Source of the DNA: CALVUP01 sp964422195 | GTDB taxonomy: Bacteria; Bacillota_I; Bacilli_A; RF39; UBA660 | DNA length: 35,357 nucleotides | NCBI GenBank assembly: GCA_964422195.1 | Contig: CAYRAF010000006.1 | Location: forward strand, 1 to 35,357 | Direction: 5' to 3' | Part shown: positions 22,501 through 30,284 of the stretch, piece after piece | How positions within the stretch are numbered: position 1 is the stretch's first letter | How the letters are laid out: the number at the start of each line of letters is the position of its first letter | Notes under the pieces: generated by a model | The model's database searches: none | The model's input: only the letters and a program-made list of their open reading frames with translations | What the model was told of the DNA's origin: nothing | Position numbers and translations under genes: made by a program

Positions 22501-22552
22501 ATACTAATGCTATTCCTATTATTATTCCAATAATATTAGTTGTCTTCTTCAT
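19526..22552 (-). CDS. TasA-like head fused to BspA-type leucine-rich repeats
   Basis: The 1008-residue surface protein has an N-terminal membrane span (about 6-26). It is followed by a TasA/camelysin-like beta domain (about 27-185: INAGRLALEIV, GMETTPYTFDVRNRGTIDAGYSLYIEV, YKLYLWLDETITVDELANKTFKFNMKIEG), an acidic helical linker (about 215-395), then many BspA/LRR_5 repeats to near the end (LTSIDLTGITSIGYQAFYGC; SNLESINLPNGLEYIGNKAF). Two repeat-breaking segments share SVDGILYNKxKT. BspA repeats mediate adhesion in gut and oral bacteria. There is no LPxTG anchor; the N-terminal span may anchor it, or be cut by a SipW-like peptidase. Its head is clearly related to that of the gene at 17822-18847. 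Joining the two domain types is the odd feature. Confidence 0.82.
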   Translation of the reverse strand: MKKTTNIIGIIIGIALVLGTSFAIFRARDISDKKNEINAGRLALEIVNEQNEIKLENELPRNDSTGMETTPYTFDVRNRGTIDAGYSLYIEVNKESTIPTNKIKYALTKVEPEGEETIVTSHNSIGSITPYKDNLYKIDTDDLIEVDTLNSYKLYLWLDETITVDELANKTFKFNMKIEGKQIVNTGIVSEIDLSENGDGSVMARMYKDNSIVISGSGAMKSEIEEGTLMITNPEIIKVYKEATKLVGIPMPEDINDLNGVMEWVGSLTEAEQEKLNDNMNTAVDMSIYNSVFEELGLEKPVDSIENFDENKMYIIMYKKVLKDLGYTEYENIETFNDLLAYFQGKGMIDDEGQPIEENQEWKTIEEKFNELMEDVEEKIEEKHNSIQSETISPSSITIEEGITNIPRGLFTGNENITSITLPSTIKRIEDEAFEYCSNLESINLPNGLEYIGNKAFYSCYNLKSIVIPEGLTAINYETFQNCSSLEEVTIPKSITKIDSYAFAYCYNLKKANYNGTIADYCNIQFNYNSNPTNNSGELYINNQKITNINFASEGVTVIPQYAFQGNAGLTSIDLTGITSIGYQAFYGCTELTELNIPNEVNDINSTSFDGCTGITKLSYYANKSYYLSLPNVSELIIKGSGNLSNISFDKSYISKVSISDGISYISDSVFDECFNLSNIFVDDNNLNYSSVDGILYNKEKTKLLKYPANNSQTTITIDASINDIATDAFKDCNNLVNINVDTNNASYTSVDGILYNKDKTVLIRCPSANNLSTISVSDTVVSIYNFGFRNCSNLETVTLPNTITSIGERVFEYCTNLSSINIPDGITEIPSFAFNGCSSLPNISFPSNISYIRSYAFGECDSITELELPSNINYDTNAFYSCKGVKKLTIDVTKSKLGTFPNVEELHLTGTGSMYSYGLWDRPWGENVKSVIIDNTLTSISNSAFWNINSINSITIPNSIQFVDWGAFWSWSSSQTINIDNTSSYVSNNWNSNWNQDCYANINYLQN

Positions 22553-22627
22553 ATAATTACCTACTTTCCTAGTATAATTTTAACATTTTATTATGTTACT
22601 TGCAACAATCTATTTACAATTTATTAC

Positions 22628-22663
22628 AAAAAAAGAAAACTAATAATCAATTTTAGTTTTCTT
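22628..22663 (-). terminator. Terminator of the P-type ATPase operon
   Basis: Stem AGAAAACTAA / TTAGTTTTCT on the minus strand followed by seven T; the ATPase stop TAG lies within the hairpin. Confidence 0.82.
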
Positions 22664-24985
22664 CAAAATCCACTTAATAAATAAATCAATTTTATCGAAT
22701 ATGTATATGCTACATATTAATAAAACAATATATATAAGCAATGTATCAAAATTAAATTGTGATATGTTAAAAAATTCATATTGAGTAAATGTCATATAAA
22801 TAAATCCACCTAAAAGAATTGCAAATAAAATATATCTAAGTACATTAAATGGATGACATATTCTTTTTAAGAATATAAATCCAGTAGACGCTGTTAAAAA
22901 TACTGTTAAAGTAGTACATAAGTCATTATTCAAATTAAATTGATTTTTAAACAATAAAATCATAACTATATTAAACACTACTGTTAATGCTGCTGGTAAA
23001 GCTTTTGATATTATTCTTAACATAAAATGTTTTTTCACTATATTGGTATTAGGTTCTAAAGCTAATATAAATGACGGAACTGATATAGTAAAGAATGTTA
23101 TTAATGTTAAATGTATTGGAATAAAGAAGTATTCTTCAGTTGTAAAAATACAAATTAATATTAAAAGTATTGTAAATATAGTTTTCATAAGAAGAAGTGA
23201 TGCTGATCTTTCTACATTATTTATACTCCTTCTTCCCTCAGCAAGTATCTTAGGCATAGAATTAAAGTTATTATCTAACAAGACTAATTGACTAACATTC
23301 CTAGCAGCATCACTACCAGAAGACATAGCAATAGAACAATCTGCCTGTTTCAATGCAAGGACATCATTAACTCCATCTCCTGTCATAGCAACAGTTCTAC
23401 CTTGTTTTTGTAAAGCTATTACAAGTTTCTTTTTCATATCTGGTTTTACCCTACCAAAAACATTATATTTTTTTACTATTTCATCTATATTATTATCATT
23501 TATATCCATAGCATTAATACTATTAACATTTTTAAATCCCGCTCTTTTGGCAATAGCAGCAACTGTTTTATGATTATCTCCTGAAATAATTTTTGCTTCT
23601 ACTCCTTCATTTTGGAAAAACTCCAATGTATCCTTAGCTTCTTTTCTAATTCTATCTTGAATTAAAATATATGCACATTCTTTCAAATTACTAGGTGTCT
23701 CAGTTAATTTGTTTTTATTTCTAGCAAGAACTAAAACCCTATAATCTTTCTGTGCTTCTTCTATTTCATCATCAAGCTCTTGATTTTTTAAAACATATTC
23801 AGGAGCTCCTAAGTAATATGTATAGTTATCAAATTCCACACCAGAAAATTTTCTAATTGACGAAAAAGGTAAAGTATCAACCGCACTATAAATATTTCTA
23901 GCTTTATACTTATCTTCAATTGCCATAAATGTAGGTGACTTATCATCAAGAGCATATGTAATCGATTTTAAAATATCATTTATATCATCTAAACTATTTC
24001 TGCCCCTCACTAATACATCTTTTACTTCCATTTTTCCTTCGGTAATGGTACCGGTTTTATCCAAACAAATAACATCTACTCTAGCAAGTATCTCTATACA
24101 ATATAGCTGTTGTACTAGTACTTTATATCTAGAAAGCCTAACTACCGATACAGCAAGTACCGAGCTAGTTAGTAATACTAAACCTTCAGGTATCATTCCA
24201 ATTAAAGCTGCTGTTGTTGAAATAATAGCAGTTGGAAAATTATAATCTGTAGCCATTAATTGATTTATTAAGAAAATAATTCCTATTGGTATTATTAATA
24301 CAGCAAGTACTTTTAACATTTTCTCAAAGGAATTCATAATAACTGAATTAACTTGTTTTATATATTTAGCTTCTGCAGATATTTTAGATATATAATTATC
24401 TTTACCTACATGTTCTACTTTTACATAACATTTACCACTTATTATAAAACTACCTGAAAGTAAATGATCTCCTTCAACTTTAGTAATAGTCTTTTCTTCA
24501 CCAGTAATAAATGATTCATTAACTTCAACTCTTCCACTTTGAACAATTGAATCTGCTACTACCTGATTACCCGTTTCTAAAAGCAATATATCATCTATTA
24601 CTATACTATATGGAGATACTTCTTTTTTTTCACCATCACGAACAACTTTAACTTTAGATTCTGCCATTACAGATAATTTATCTATAGTTTTTTTAGATAT
24701 TATTTCTTGAATAATACCAATAATTGTATTAACTATAATAACACCCATAAATAAGCAATTCTTTAAAGAGGCAACACCTTGCCCACCAAGTATACCGCCT
24801 ACCAAAGCAAAGATACCAAGCCCTATATTTAAATAATTAAAGAAAGTAAAACAATTAGTTTTTATAATTTCTTCAATACTCTTAGTCTTAGGTTGTTCAT
24901 CATAATTAACCATGTTTTCACTATATCTCTGCCTAACTTGTTCTATTGATAATCCTTCTTTATAATCTGGATTAAATCTTTGCAT
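22640..24985 (-). CDS. P-type cation ATPase, CtpE-like (probably calcium)
   Basis: The 781-residue membrane pump contains an actuator domain with ITGEE (161-165 region; TGES in most P-type ATPases), IPEGL in membrane helix 4 (265-268), the phosphorylation motif DKTGTITEG (Asp309), GDGVND in the hinge, and C-terminal spans to the end. The text around helix 4 (IPEGLVLLTSSVLAVSVVRL...VQQLYCIEILARVDVICLDKTGT) is that of mycobacterial CtpE and its Firmicute relatives, which move calcium, rather than of SERCA-like PacL or copper pumps. There is no N-terminal heavy-metal domain. GTAGGTGAGA precedes the ATG, which lies 8 bases after rnc, so the two are co-transcribed. The cation assignment is by family resemblance. 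Confidence 0.88.
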   Translation of the reverse strand: MQRFNPDYKEGLSIEQVRQRYSENMVNYDEQPKTKSIEEIIKTNCFTFFNYLNIGLGIFALVGGILGGQGVASLKNCLFMGVIIVNTIIGIIQEIISKKTIDKLSVMAESKVKVVRDGEKKEVSPYSIVIDDILLLETGNQVVADSIVQSGRVEVNESFITGEEKTITKVEGDHLLSGSFIISGKCYVKVEHVGKDNYISKISAEAKYIKQVNSVIMNSFEKMLKVLAVLIIPIGIIFLINQLMATDYNFPTAIISTTAALIGMIPEGLVLLTSSVLAVSVVRLSRYKVLVQQLYCIEILARVDVICLDKTGTITEGKMEVKDVLVRGRNSLDDINDILKSITYALDDKSPTFMAIEDKYKARNIYSAVDTLPFSSIRKFSGVEFDNYTYYLGAPEYVLKNQELDDEIEEAQKDYRVLVLARNKNKLTETPSNLKECAYILIQDRIRKEAKDTLEFFQNEGVEAKIISGDNHKTVAAIAKRAGFKNVNSINAMDINDNNIDEIVKKYNVFGRVKPDMKKKLVIALQKQGRTVAMTGDGVNDVLALKQADCSIAMSSGSDAARNVSQLVLLDNNFNSMPKILAEGRRSINNVERSASLLLMKTIFTILLILICIFTTEEYFFIPIHLTLITFFTISVPSFILALEPNTNIVKKHFMLRIISKALPAALTVVFNIVMILLFKNQFNLNNDLCTTLTVFLTASTGFIFLKRICHPFNVLRYILFAILLGGFIYMTFTQYEFFNISQFNFDTLLIYIVLLICSIYIFDKIDLFIKWILKKTKIDY

Positions 24986-24993
24986 AATCTCAC

Positions 24994-25656
24994 CTACTTA
25001 GCCAATTTATTTAAAGCATCATGAGCAGCTTCTTGTTCTGCTTCCTTTTTAGAAGATGCTACCCCTCTTCCATAAACTATATCATCAACCTTAACTTCAA
25101 TAGTAAATATTCTATCATGAGCTGGTCCTTCTTCATCTATAAGATCATAAACTAAACTTCTTTGTTCAGTTTGAACATACTCTTGCAAGGCTGATTTATA
25201 ATCGCTAAAAAACTCTATATTATCATCTTCAATATATGGAACCATGATATCAAGAACTACTCTTCTTGCTTCACTATATCCTAAATCTAAATATATTGCT
25301 GCGATAAATGCTTCAAAAACATCTGCAACTATTGCCTTTTTGATGTAGCCACTTATCTTTTCACCATGTCCTAGTTTAATATAGTCCACTAAATGATAAT
25401 CAAGAGAATATTGATATAATGCATTTTCACATACATAAGATGCTCTTTCTTTAGTCATTTTTCCTTCTTTATCATGCCTGTTATTATAAAAATAATCTGC
25501 AATTACCAAATCAACTACTGCATCTCCTAAGAACTCTAGTCTTTCATAACTATCCTTAATATTATGCTCATTAGTATAAGAAGAATGAGAAAAAGCTGTA
25601 TTATATAAATTAATATTTTTAGGTTTAATACCTAATTTATCAAATAATTTTTTCAT
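24994..25656 (-). CDS. rnc: Ribonuclease III
   Basis: Cuts double-stranded RNA in rRNA and mRNA processing. The 220-residue protein has the catalytic domain with ERLEFLGDAVVDLVIADYF (nearly invariant signature) and the second acidic site in ADVFEAFIAAIYLDLG. The C-terminal double-stranded RNA-binding domain (about 150-218) ends KKEAEQEAAHDALNKLAK. GAAGGTGATATA precedes the ATG. Its usual Firmicute neighbours (acpP, smc) are not here; it is paired instead with a cation pump. Confidence 0.97.
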   Translation of the reverse strand: MKKLFDKLGIKPKNINLYNTAFSHSSYTNEHNIKDSYERLEFLGDAVVDLVIADYFYNNRHDKEGKMTKERASYVCENALYQYSLDYHLVDYIKLGHGEKISGYIKKAIVADVFEAFIAAIYLDLGYSEARRVVLDIMVPYIEDDNIEFFSDYKSALQEYVQTEQRSLVYDLIDEEGPAHDRIFTIEVKVDDIVYGRGVASSKKEAEQEAAHDALNKLAK

Positions 25657-25777
25657 TATATCACCTTCTATAATTTTATCATAAAATTAATAGTTATTCT
25701 ATAGCAAATATATTAATTTTAGATTTAATCTAGACTATTATCTTCTATTTTGGTAAAATAATGTTAATGGTGGTAAA

Positions 25778-26011
25778 ATGAAAAAGATGATGATTAAACT
25801 AATTAGTTTCTATCAGAAAATACCAGGTCCATGGCATAATCATTGTAGATATACCCCAACATGCTCAGAATATTATAAAGAAGCATTAGATAGATTTGGT
25901 TTTTTCAAAGGAAATTATTTAGGAATTAAAAGAATACTTAGATGTAATCCACTAGGTAGTTATGGATATGATCCAGTACCATCAAAAAGTATGAAAAGAG
26001 GTCAAAAATGA
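25778..26011 (+). CDS. yidD: YidD membrane protein insertion factor
   Basis: This 77-residue YidD/UPF0161 protein is associated with membrane insertion through YidC. Family motifs are IKLISFYQKIPGPWHNHCRYTPTCSEYYKEALDRFG, KGNYLGIKRILRCNPLG and GYDPVP, including the conserved cysteines. A GGTGG ribosome site precedes the ATG. A TAGACT-17-TAAAAT promoter candidate lies at about 25731-25759. It overlaps the following lipoprotein gene by 4 bases (ATGA), so the two are coupled; rpmH, rnpA and yidC, its common neighbours, are absent. Confidence 0.95.
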   Translation: MKKMMIKLISFYQKIPGPWHNHCRYTPTCSEYYKEALDRFGFFKGNYLGIKRILRCNPLGSYGYDPVPSKSMKRGQK

Positions 26012-26868
26012 AAAAGTTTATTTATGTTTTTATTATAATGATATTTACTATGTGCACAACAGGATGTTTTACTAATGATAATATGGAGGATATTAAAATA
26101 GTGACTAGTGATTATCCAAATGAGTATTTGGCTAATTACTTATATGGAACTAAATCAACTATCACAAAAATTTATCCAAATGATGTAGAAATAAGTAAAT
26201 ATAAACTTACTAACAAGATTATCAATGATACTGCAAATAAAGATTTATTTATATACAATGGATTAGGAAATTCCAGAGATATTGCTATGGCACTACTTTC
26301 TAAAAACAGTAAGATGAAAATTATTGATAGCACTTATGGTATGAGTTCCAGTTCAAATGTTACCGAAAGTTATTTAAATCCATCTAATTTACTTATGATG
26401 GCTAAAAACATAAAAACAGGTTTGGAAGAGTATATTATTAACCAAAACTTAAAAGATAATATAGATAGTAAATATGAGAAATTAGAAGTAATAATTAGTG
26501 AGTTAGATGCTCAAATAAAAACAATTGCTTCTAATTCAGTTAATAAAAATTTAGTTGTTAGTGACAATTCACTAAATTGGCTTAGTAAATATGGTTTCAC
26601 AGTATATGATTTAAGTTCTAACTTAACAGATAAAGAAAAAGAGATAATTTATAATTTATATGATAATGATGATATCAGCTATTTAATATTTGTTACTGGC
26701 AGTAAAGAAAATAGTATAATTAAAGATTTAAAAGATAATCATCATGCTGAAACAATAGAATTTAATAGATTAGACAACATAAAAGAAGAAGATGAAAAAA
26801 ACAAACTAGACTTTATATCAATATATAATAATAATTTAGAAATACTAAAGAAAGAGCTATTTGAATAA
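26008..26868 (+). CDS. Metal ABC substrate-binding-type lipoprotein lacking the histidine ligands
   Basis: The 286-residue lipoprotein has a signal peptide with lipobox TTGC (Cys20). The rest follows the ZnuA/MntC cluster A-I layout: IKIVTSDYPNEYLANYLYG, DLFIYNGLGNSRDIA, NPSNLLMMAKNIKTGLEEYI, a long backbone helix, then NLVVSDNSLNWLSKYGFTVYDL. In true metal-binding members, His residues sit near the PxxxEPH, DPHxWLDP and xxSHxxxxYL sites; here those positions read YPNDVEISKYK, TESYLNP and VVSDNSLNWL. So the canonical ligands appear lost. There is no ABC permease or ATPase gene nearby. It may bind something else or act in envelope function with YidD. The fold call is moderate to good. Confidence 0.72.
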   Translation: MKKFIYVFIIMIFTMCTTGCFTNDNMEDIKIVTSDYPNEYLANYLYGTKSTITKIYPNDVEISKYKLTNKIINDTANKDLFIYNGLGNSRDIAMALLSKNSKMKIIDSTYGMSSSSNVTESYLNPSNLLMMAKNIKTGLEEYIINQNLKDNIDSKYEKLEVIISELDAQIKTIASNSVNKNLVVSDNSLNWLSKYGFTVYDLSSNLTDKEKEIIYNLYDNDDISYLIFVTGSKENSIIKDLKDNHHAETIEFNRLDNIKEEDEKNKLDFISIYNNNLEILKKELFE

Positions 26869-26883
26869 TAACTCTTTTTTTTT
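26851..26883 (+). terminator. Terminator of yidD-lipoprotein
   Basis: Stem AAAGAG-C-TATT / AATA-A-CTCTTT with one mismatch, then nine T. The stop codon lies in the loop region. Confidence 0.82.
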
Positions 26884-26914
26884 ATTCTCATATTATACTT
26901 TAGGTGAAGTATAT

Positions 26915-27676
26915 ATGTTTTATCAATATAAAGATATTAGTTTATATTATGAAAAATATGGAGATAAAGGTAAAAATATTATAATAATTCCTGGTTGGGG
27001 CAATAATAGAAAAACGTTTTATTATATAATTAATTTTCTAAAAAAATATCATACAGTATACATCATAGATTTACCTGGATTTGGTAATAGTTCTTTTTCT
27101 CATAATGATTTAACAATATACGATTATACTCTTTTAATAAAAAGTTTTATTGAAAACAAAAATATAGATAATCCAATTTTAATAGGACACTCCTTTGGAG
27201 GAAGAATTATTATCACTTTATCTGGATATTACAGAATTAAAATTGATAAAATTATATTAATAGATAGTGCTGGAATTAAACCTAAAAAAAATATATTTAG
27301 ATTATTTAAGTTATATTTATATAAATTTTTAAAATCATTAAAATTTTTTATTCCTAAAAAAAACAAAAAAAATTATCTAAAAAAACTTATCAATATCTTT
27401 GGATCAAATGATTATAAAAATTTAAATAATAATATGAGAAAAACATTTATTAATATTGTTAATGAAGATTTAAAATATTACTTAAAAGATATAGAGGCAG
27501 AAACGTTAATAATATGGGGTAAAGATGATAAAGATACATTATTAAAAGATGGGAAAAAAATGAATAAATTAATAAAAAATAGTGCCTTAATAGAATTAAC
27601 TGGAGATCACTTTTGTTATTTATATAACAAAATATTAATAAATAGAATTATTTATGCATTTTTAAAAGACGAGTAA
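26915..27676 (+). CDS. Alpha/beta hydrolase
   Basis: The 253-residue cytoplasmic hydrolase has an oxyanion region PGWGNNRKTFYY, DLPGFGNSS, a nucleophile elbow GHSFGG (Ser93), a basic cap insertion rich in Lys/Phe/Leu (FRLFKLYLYKFLKSLKFF), an acid in WGKDD, and a catalytic His in GDHFCYL. The triad is complete, but the substrate cannot be told. The open frame extends upstream to 26861 through the previous terminator; the ATG at 26915 with TTAGGTGAAG is the start. The very Lys/Asn-rich cap may contact membrane lipid. Confidence 0.85.
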   Translation: MFYQYKDISLYYEKYGDKGKNIIIIPGWGNNRKTFYYIINFLKKYHTVYIIDLPGFGNSSFSHNDLTIYDYTLLIKSFIENKNIDNPILIGHSFGGRIIITLSGYYRIKIDKIILIDSAGIKPKKNIFRLFKLYLYKFLKSLKFFIPKKNKKNYLKKLINIFGSNDYKNLNNNMRKTFINIVNEDLKYYLKDIEAETLIIWGKDDKDTLLKDGKKMNKLIKNSALIELTGDHFCYLYNKILINRIIYAFLKDE

Positions 27677-27686
27677 CTCGTCTTTT
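27664..27686. terminator. Bidirectional terminator between hydrolase and SUKH gene
   Basis: Perfect 10-base stem AAAAGACGAG / CTCGTCTTTT with the hydrolase stop TAA as its loop. Confidence 0.9.
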
Positions 27687-28149
27687 AACTTATATCATTA
27701 TAAAACTCATAAGCACCATGTATTAAATCTTCAAAATAACCATATATTTTTGTTGATGTAATACCATTAAGTTCCATCAATAAATTATCACATGCATTTT
27801 TATCTTTTAAGTCAGTATCATTTATTTTATCTAAAATATTAATATACTCATCAAAGCTTTCAGAAATTAACGTTAATGAATCCCACTTATCATGAAACAT
27901 ATGATATATAGGTAGATTTTTATTTGCTATATCCACTATTATTGGATCGCCACATAAAGAATCTTCACCAATAACATAATAACTATCTCCAATCCATTCT
28001 TTTATTGGTACTTTTTCAAAATTAACTCTATATCCTACTTGAGCATCATCTATTTCATCTTTAGAAAATAGATGAATACTATTTAATCCTATTTCCACAT
28101 CACTAATTTTTCTATCAAAAATTTTTTTAATTTCTTTAATATTCTTCAT
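27685..28149 (-). CDS. SMI1/KNR4 (SUKH) family protein, possible orphan immunity protein
   Basis: A 154-residue SUKH-type protein. The family pattern is visible: IGEDSLCGDPIIVDIANKNLPIYHMFHDKWDSLTLISESFDEYINIL, matching GDPIxxDxxxxxxPVYxxxHxxWxxxxIAxSFxxFL. In bacteria such proteins are often immunity factors for contact-dependent or secreted nuclease toxins, and also occur as scattered orphans. No polymorphic toxin is encoded nearby. AGGATAG precedes the ATG. It lies just upstream in position from the toxin-antitoxin pair, with its own leader of about 65 bases, so it is probably independent. Confidence 0.75.
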   Translation of the reverse strand: MKNIKEIKKIFDRKISDVEIGLNSIHLFSKDEIDDAQVGYRVNFEKVPIKEWIGDSYYVIGEDSLCGDPIIVDIANKNLPIYHMFHDKWDSLTLISESFDEYINILDKINDTDLKDKNACDNLLMELNGITSTKIYGYFEDLIHGAYEFYNDIS

Positions 28150-28215
28150 ATAATCTATCCTTTCAATATAAGTATAACAAAAAGTATTTATGATATCAAG
28201 TTACAGTTTATTTCA

Positions 28216-28482
28216 TTATATCTTATCATAGTGTGTCCACATTCGAATAACATATATTTCTTTTTTATCTTCATTTATCATATATACAAGTCTATGTTGC
28301 CTATTAATCATTCTAGAGTACATTTTATATTTTAATATAAGTTTTTCATATGATGGAGGATAACAAAAAGGGTCAATAGCTATCTTATTTAATAATACCT
28401 TCACACTTGAATCTAAATTACTAACACATAATTTATTCATATCTTTTTGTGCTTGCTTAGAAAATAAAATATTATAGTTCAT
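28216..28482 (-). CDS. yoeB: YoeB/Txe-type toxin (mRNA interferase)
   Basis: The 88-residue RelE-superfamily toxin cuts mRNA on the ribosome. It starts MNYNILFSKQAQKDMNKL and has PPSYEKLILKYKMYSRMINRQHRLVYMI and ends RMWTHYDKI, the YoeB/Txe wording (YSRRINxxHRLVY, RxxTHY), including the His/Tyr catalytic end. The open frame extends to 28536 in another reading of the antitoxin; the ATG at 28482 matches family length. It overlaps the antitoxin by 11 bases. Confidence 0.92.
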   Translation of the reverse strand: MNYNILFSKQAQKDMNKLCVSNLDSSVKVLLNKIAIDPFCYPPSYEKLILKYKMYSRMINRQHRLVYMINEDKKEIYVIRMWTHYDKI

Positions 28483-28738
28483 GCCAATCCTCGTTTGGAT
28501 TATATTCTTTTGCATCTTCCCAATTTGTATCTTCATAAGCTTTTATAAGGCTATCTACATAACCAGGTATACTATTTAAATATAAAGTTTCTTCTATACT
28601 ATTCCAATCTCTTTCTGATAATATGACAGCATTTTCACCTTTAGTATTAACAATTTTAATAGGATTATAAGCGACATTAACATCACTAACTATACTATAT
28701 AACTTTGATCTAGCATCTGTTATTTTATATTCCTTCAT
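28472..28738 (-). CDS. yefM: YefM/Phd-type antitoxin
   Basis: The 88-residue antitoxin has an N-terminal DNA-binding fold (TDARSKLYSIVSDVN...IKIVNTKGENAVILSERDWNSIEETLYL) of the Phd/YefM family and an acidic, flexible C-terminus (DTNWEDAKEYNPNEDWHEL) that wraps the toxin. A TGGTGATAAA ribosome site precedes the ATG. With the toxin it forms a conventional autoregulated operon with an operator upstream. Confidence 0.9.
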   Translation of the reverse strand: MKEYKITDARSKLYSIVSDVNVAYNPIKIVNTKGENAVILSERDWNSIEETLYLNSIPGYVDSLIKAYEDTNWEDAKEYNPNEDWHEL

Positions 28739-28760
28739 TTTATCACCACTTTCTATATTT

Positions 28761-28789
28761 ATTATAGCGTACTTTTATACGTACGCCAA
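28761..28789 (-). promoter_or_regulatory. Toxin-antitoxin promoter with operator in the spacer
   Basis: TTGGCG (28789-28784), 17 bases and TATAAT (28766-28761) form the promoter. A perfect inverted repeat GCGTAC...GTACGC (28767-28772, 28781-28786) fills the spacer, the expected place for antitoxin-toxin binding and repression. Confidence 0.8.
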
Positions 28790-28828
28790 TATATAAAATA
28801 AAAAGAATAATAATTTATTCTTAAAAAA

Positions 28829-28905
28829 TGGCGTCCCCGAGAGGATTCGAACCTCCGACCCTTCGCTTAGGAGGCGAATGCTCTATCCAACTGAGCTACG
28901 AGGAC
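28829..28905 (-). tRNA. tRNA-Arg (anticodon CCU)
   Basis: A 77-base cloverleaf: acceptor GTCCTCG/CGGGGAC, anticodon stem TTCGC/GCGAA around CTCCTAA (anticodon CCT), T arm GGAGG-TTCGAAT-CCTCT, encoded CCA. Reads AGG. A promoter TTTACT-17-TATAAT lies at 28942-28914. Much of its sequence matches tRNA-Arg(UCU) at 16955, so the two are probably paralogues. Confidence 0.97.
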
Positions 28906-28947
28906 ATAAGAAGATTATACATGGTTTTAGTTAAAAAGTAAATATCA

Positions 28948-30210
28948 CTAATTACCATAATGAACTTCTTTAATATTACTTGCTAATATTAATTTTTTTT
29001 CGCCCCTACTCTTATAAAATCTTTTATTAGAAGATATTTCCCTTAAAGCGCTATTTACTGACTTGGTTCTATTCTTCCTCTTCTCAACAATTTTTAAATA
29101 CTTATTTCCTTTATCATAATCTTCATCTATAAAAGAATCTCTTGCACATATCAATAATACAAAACAAGTTTCTCTATCTGTTAGATTTAAAATATCACAT
29201 ACTTTTAAAACATCATTATTATTATCTTTTACTAGCTTTGATATTTTTTCTATATTTTTAAGACCATATGAATTATTTCTATCAAATAACTTAGTACTAC
29301 TAGTTCTATCTATTTTATGATCATTGATTATATTTGTGATAATATCGGTATAATGATAATCTAAATATGATTTATATGTAATATCATCCGCTATTCTAAG
29401 TATTTGTAGTCCCCTATTCAAATCTTTATTCTTTACATATGACATTCCCATATAAAATAACACAAATGGTTTTATACTTTTGTTATTTTCAATAATTCTT
29501 CTACCATAATCAATACAATCAAAGTATTCTCTATTTTTATAAGATGAAGTAAAAATATTTAATAATTTTTTAAAATTAATGGGCTGACTATTATTCTTTT
29601 TTAATATCATCCTAGTAGAAGATCCATCACCATAATAAAATATATTTATATCATCACAATCCCTAATTACTTTTTTTATATATTCCTTATCAGATAATCT
29701 AGATTTATCTAAACGAATAAAATTATCATTTTGATCTAATAAACTTCTTTGTTCAAATATATATTTTTTTACTTCTTGATAATGTACATCATGATTTAAG
29801 ACATCAGCATCAAAAATCTTTAAAAAATATTTATCTATAATTATTTCACTATCATTATCATCAATCTTATCAATTATTTCTTTAATCTTATCATAAAATT
29901 CTTTGTCTTCACAATAATCTAAAATGTTCAAATAAATATTACAAATATATTTATTAGATTGCTCTATATTTTGATATAATTCTGAAAAAAAGTTTTCATC
30001 TACTAATAAATCATTATTTGAAATAACATCATATAAAGATTTTTGAAACCTTTTAAAACTATAATCATTATTTAAAACATCCAATTGTAAATTAGCAATA
30101 ATATAATCATAATAATTATTTTTATTATTATTACTTAAATAATCATCTAACTTATCTAAAAACAAAGATATATCTTTTATATCCAACAGTTTTAATAATT
30201 CTTTATCCAT
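28948..30210 (-). CDS. Unknown helical, TPR-like protein
   Basis: I do not recognise this 420-residue cytoplasmic protein. It is almost entirely helical and rich in Asp, Asn, Lys and Ile. A central segment (about 225-290: YKNREYFDCIDYGRRIIENN, PFVLFYMGMSYVKNKDLNRGLQIL) looks like two tetratricopeptide repeats. Later (about 335-375) comes LVKDNNNDVLKVCDILNLTDRETCFVLLICARDSF, and the C-terminus is basic. AGAGGTATATAT precedes the ATG. No enzyme motif is seen. TPR-like helices suggest a protein-binding scaffold or regulator. Confidence 0.78.
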   Translation of the reverse strand: MDKELLKLLDIKDISLFLDKLDDYLSNNNKNNYYDYIIANLQLDVLNNDYSFKRFQKSLYDVISNNDLLVDENFFSELYQNIEQSNKYICNIYLNILDYCEDKEFYDKIKEIIDKIDDNDSEIIIDKYFLKIFDADVLNHDVHYQEVKKYIFEQRSLLDQNDNFIRLDKSRLSDKEYIKKVIRDCDDINIFYYGDGSSTRMILKKNNSQPINFKKLLNIFTSSYKNREYFDCIDYGRRIIENNKSIKPFVLFYMGMSYVKNKDLNRGLQILRIADDITYKSYLDYHYTDIITNIINDHKIDRTSSTKLFDRNNSYGLKNIEKISKLVKDNNNDVLKVCDILNLTDRETCFVLLICARDSFIDEDYDKGNKYLKIVEKRKNRTKSVNSALREISSNKRFYKSRGEKKLILASNIKEVHYGN

Positions 30211-30258
30211 ATATATACCTCTTGGCTATTATTATATACTTTTACAAATTTAAAAGCA

Positions 30259-30284
30259 ACAAAAAAAGAGCTTTAAGCTCTTAG
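30259..30284 (-). terminator. Terminator of the HD-domain gene
   Basis: Perfect stem AAGAGCT-TAA-AGCTCTT followed by TTTTTT on the minus strand; the gene's TAA stop is the loop. Confidence 0.87.

Noticed and set aside
16955..28905. Integrated element bounded by the two similar tRNA-Arg genes
   Set aside because: The tRNAs face opposite ways with different anticodons, and the interval holds housekeeping genes such as rnc; paralogy is enough.
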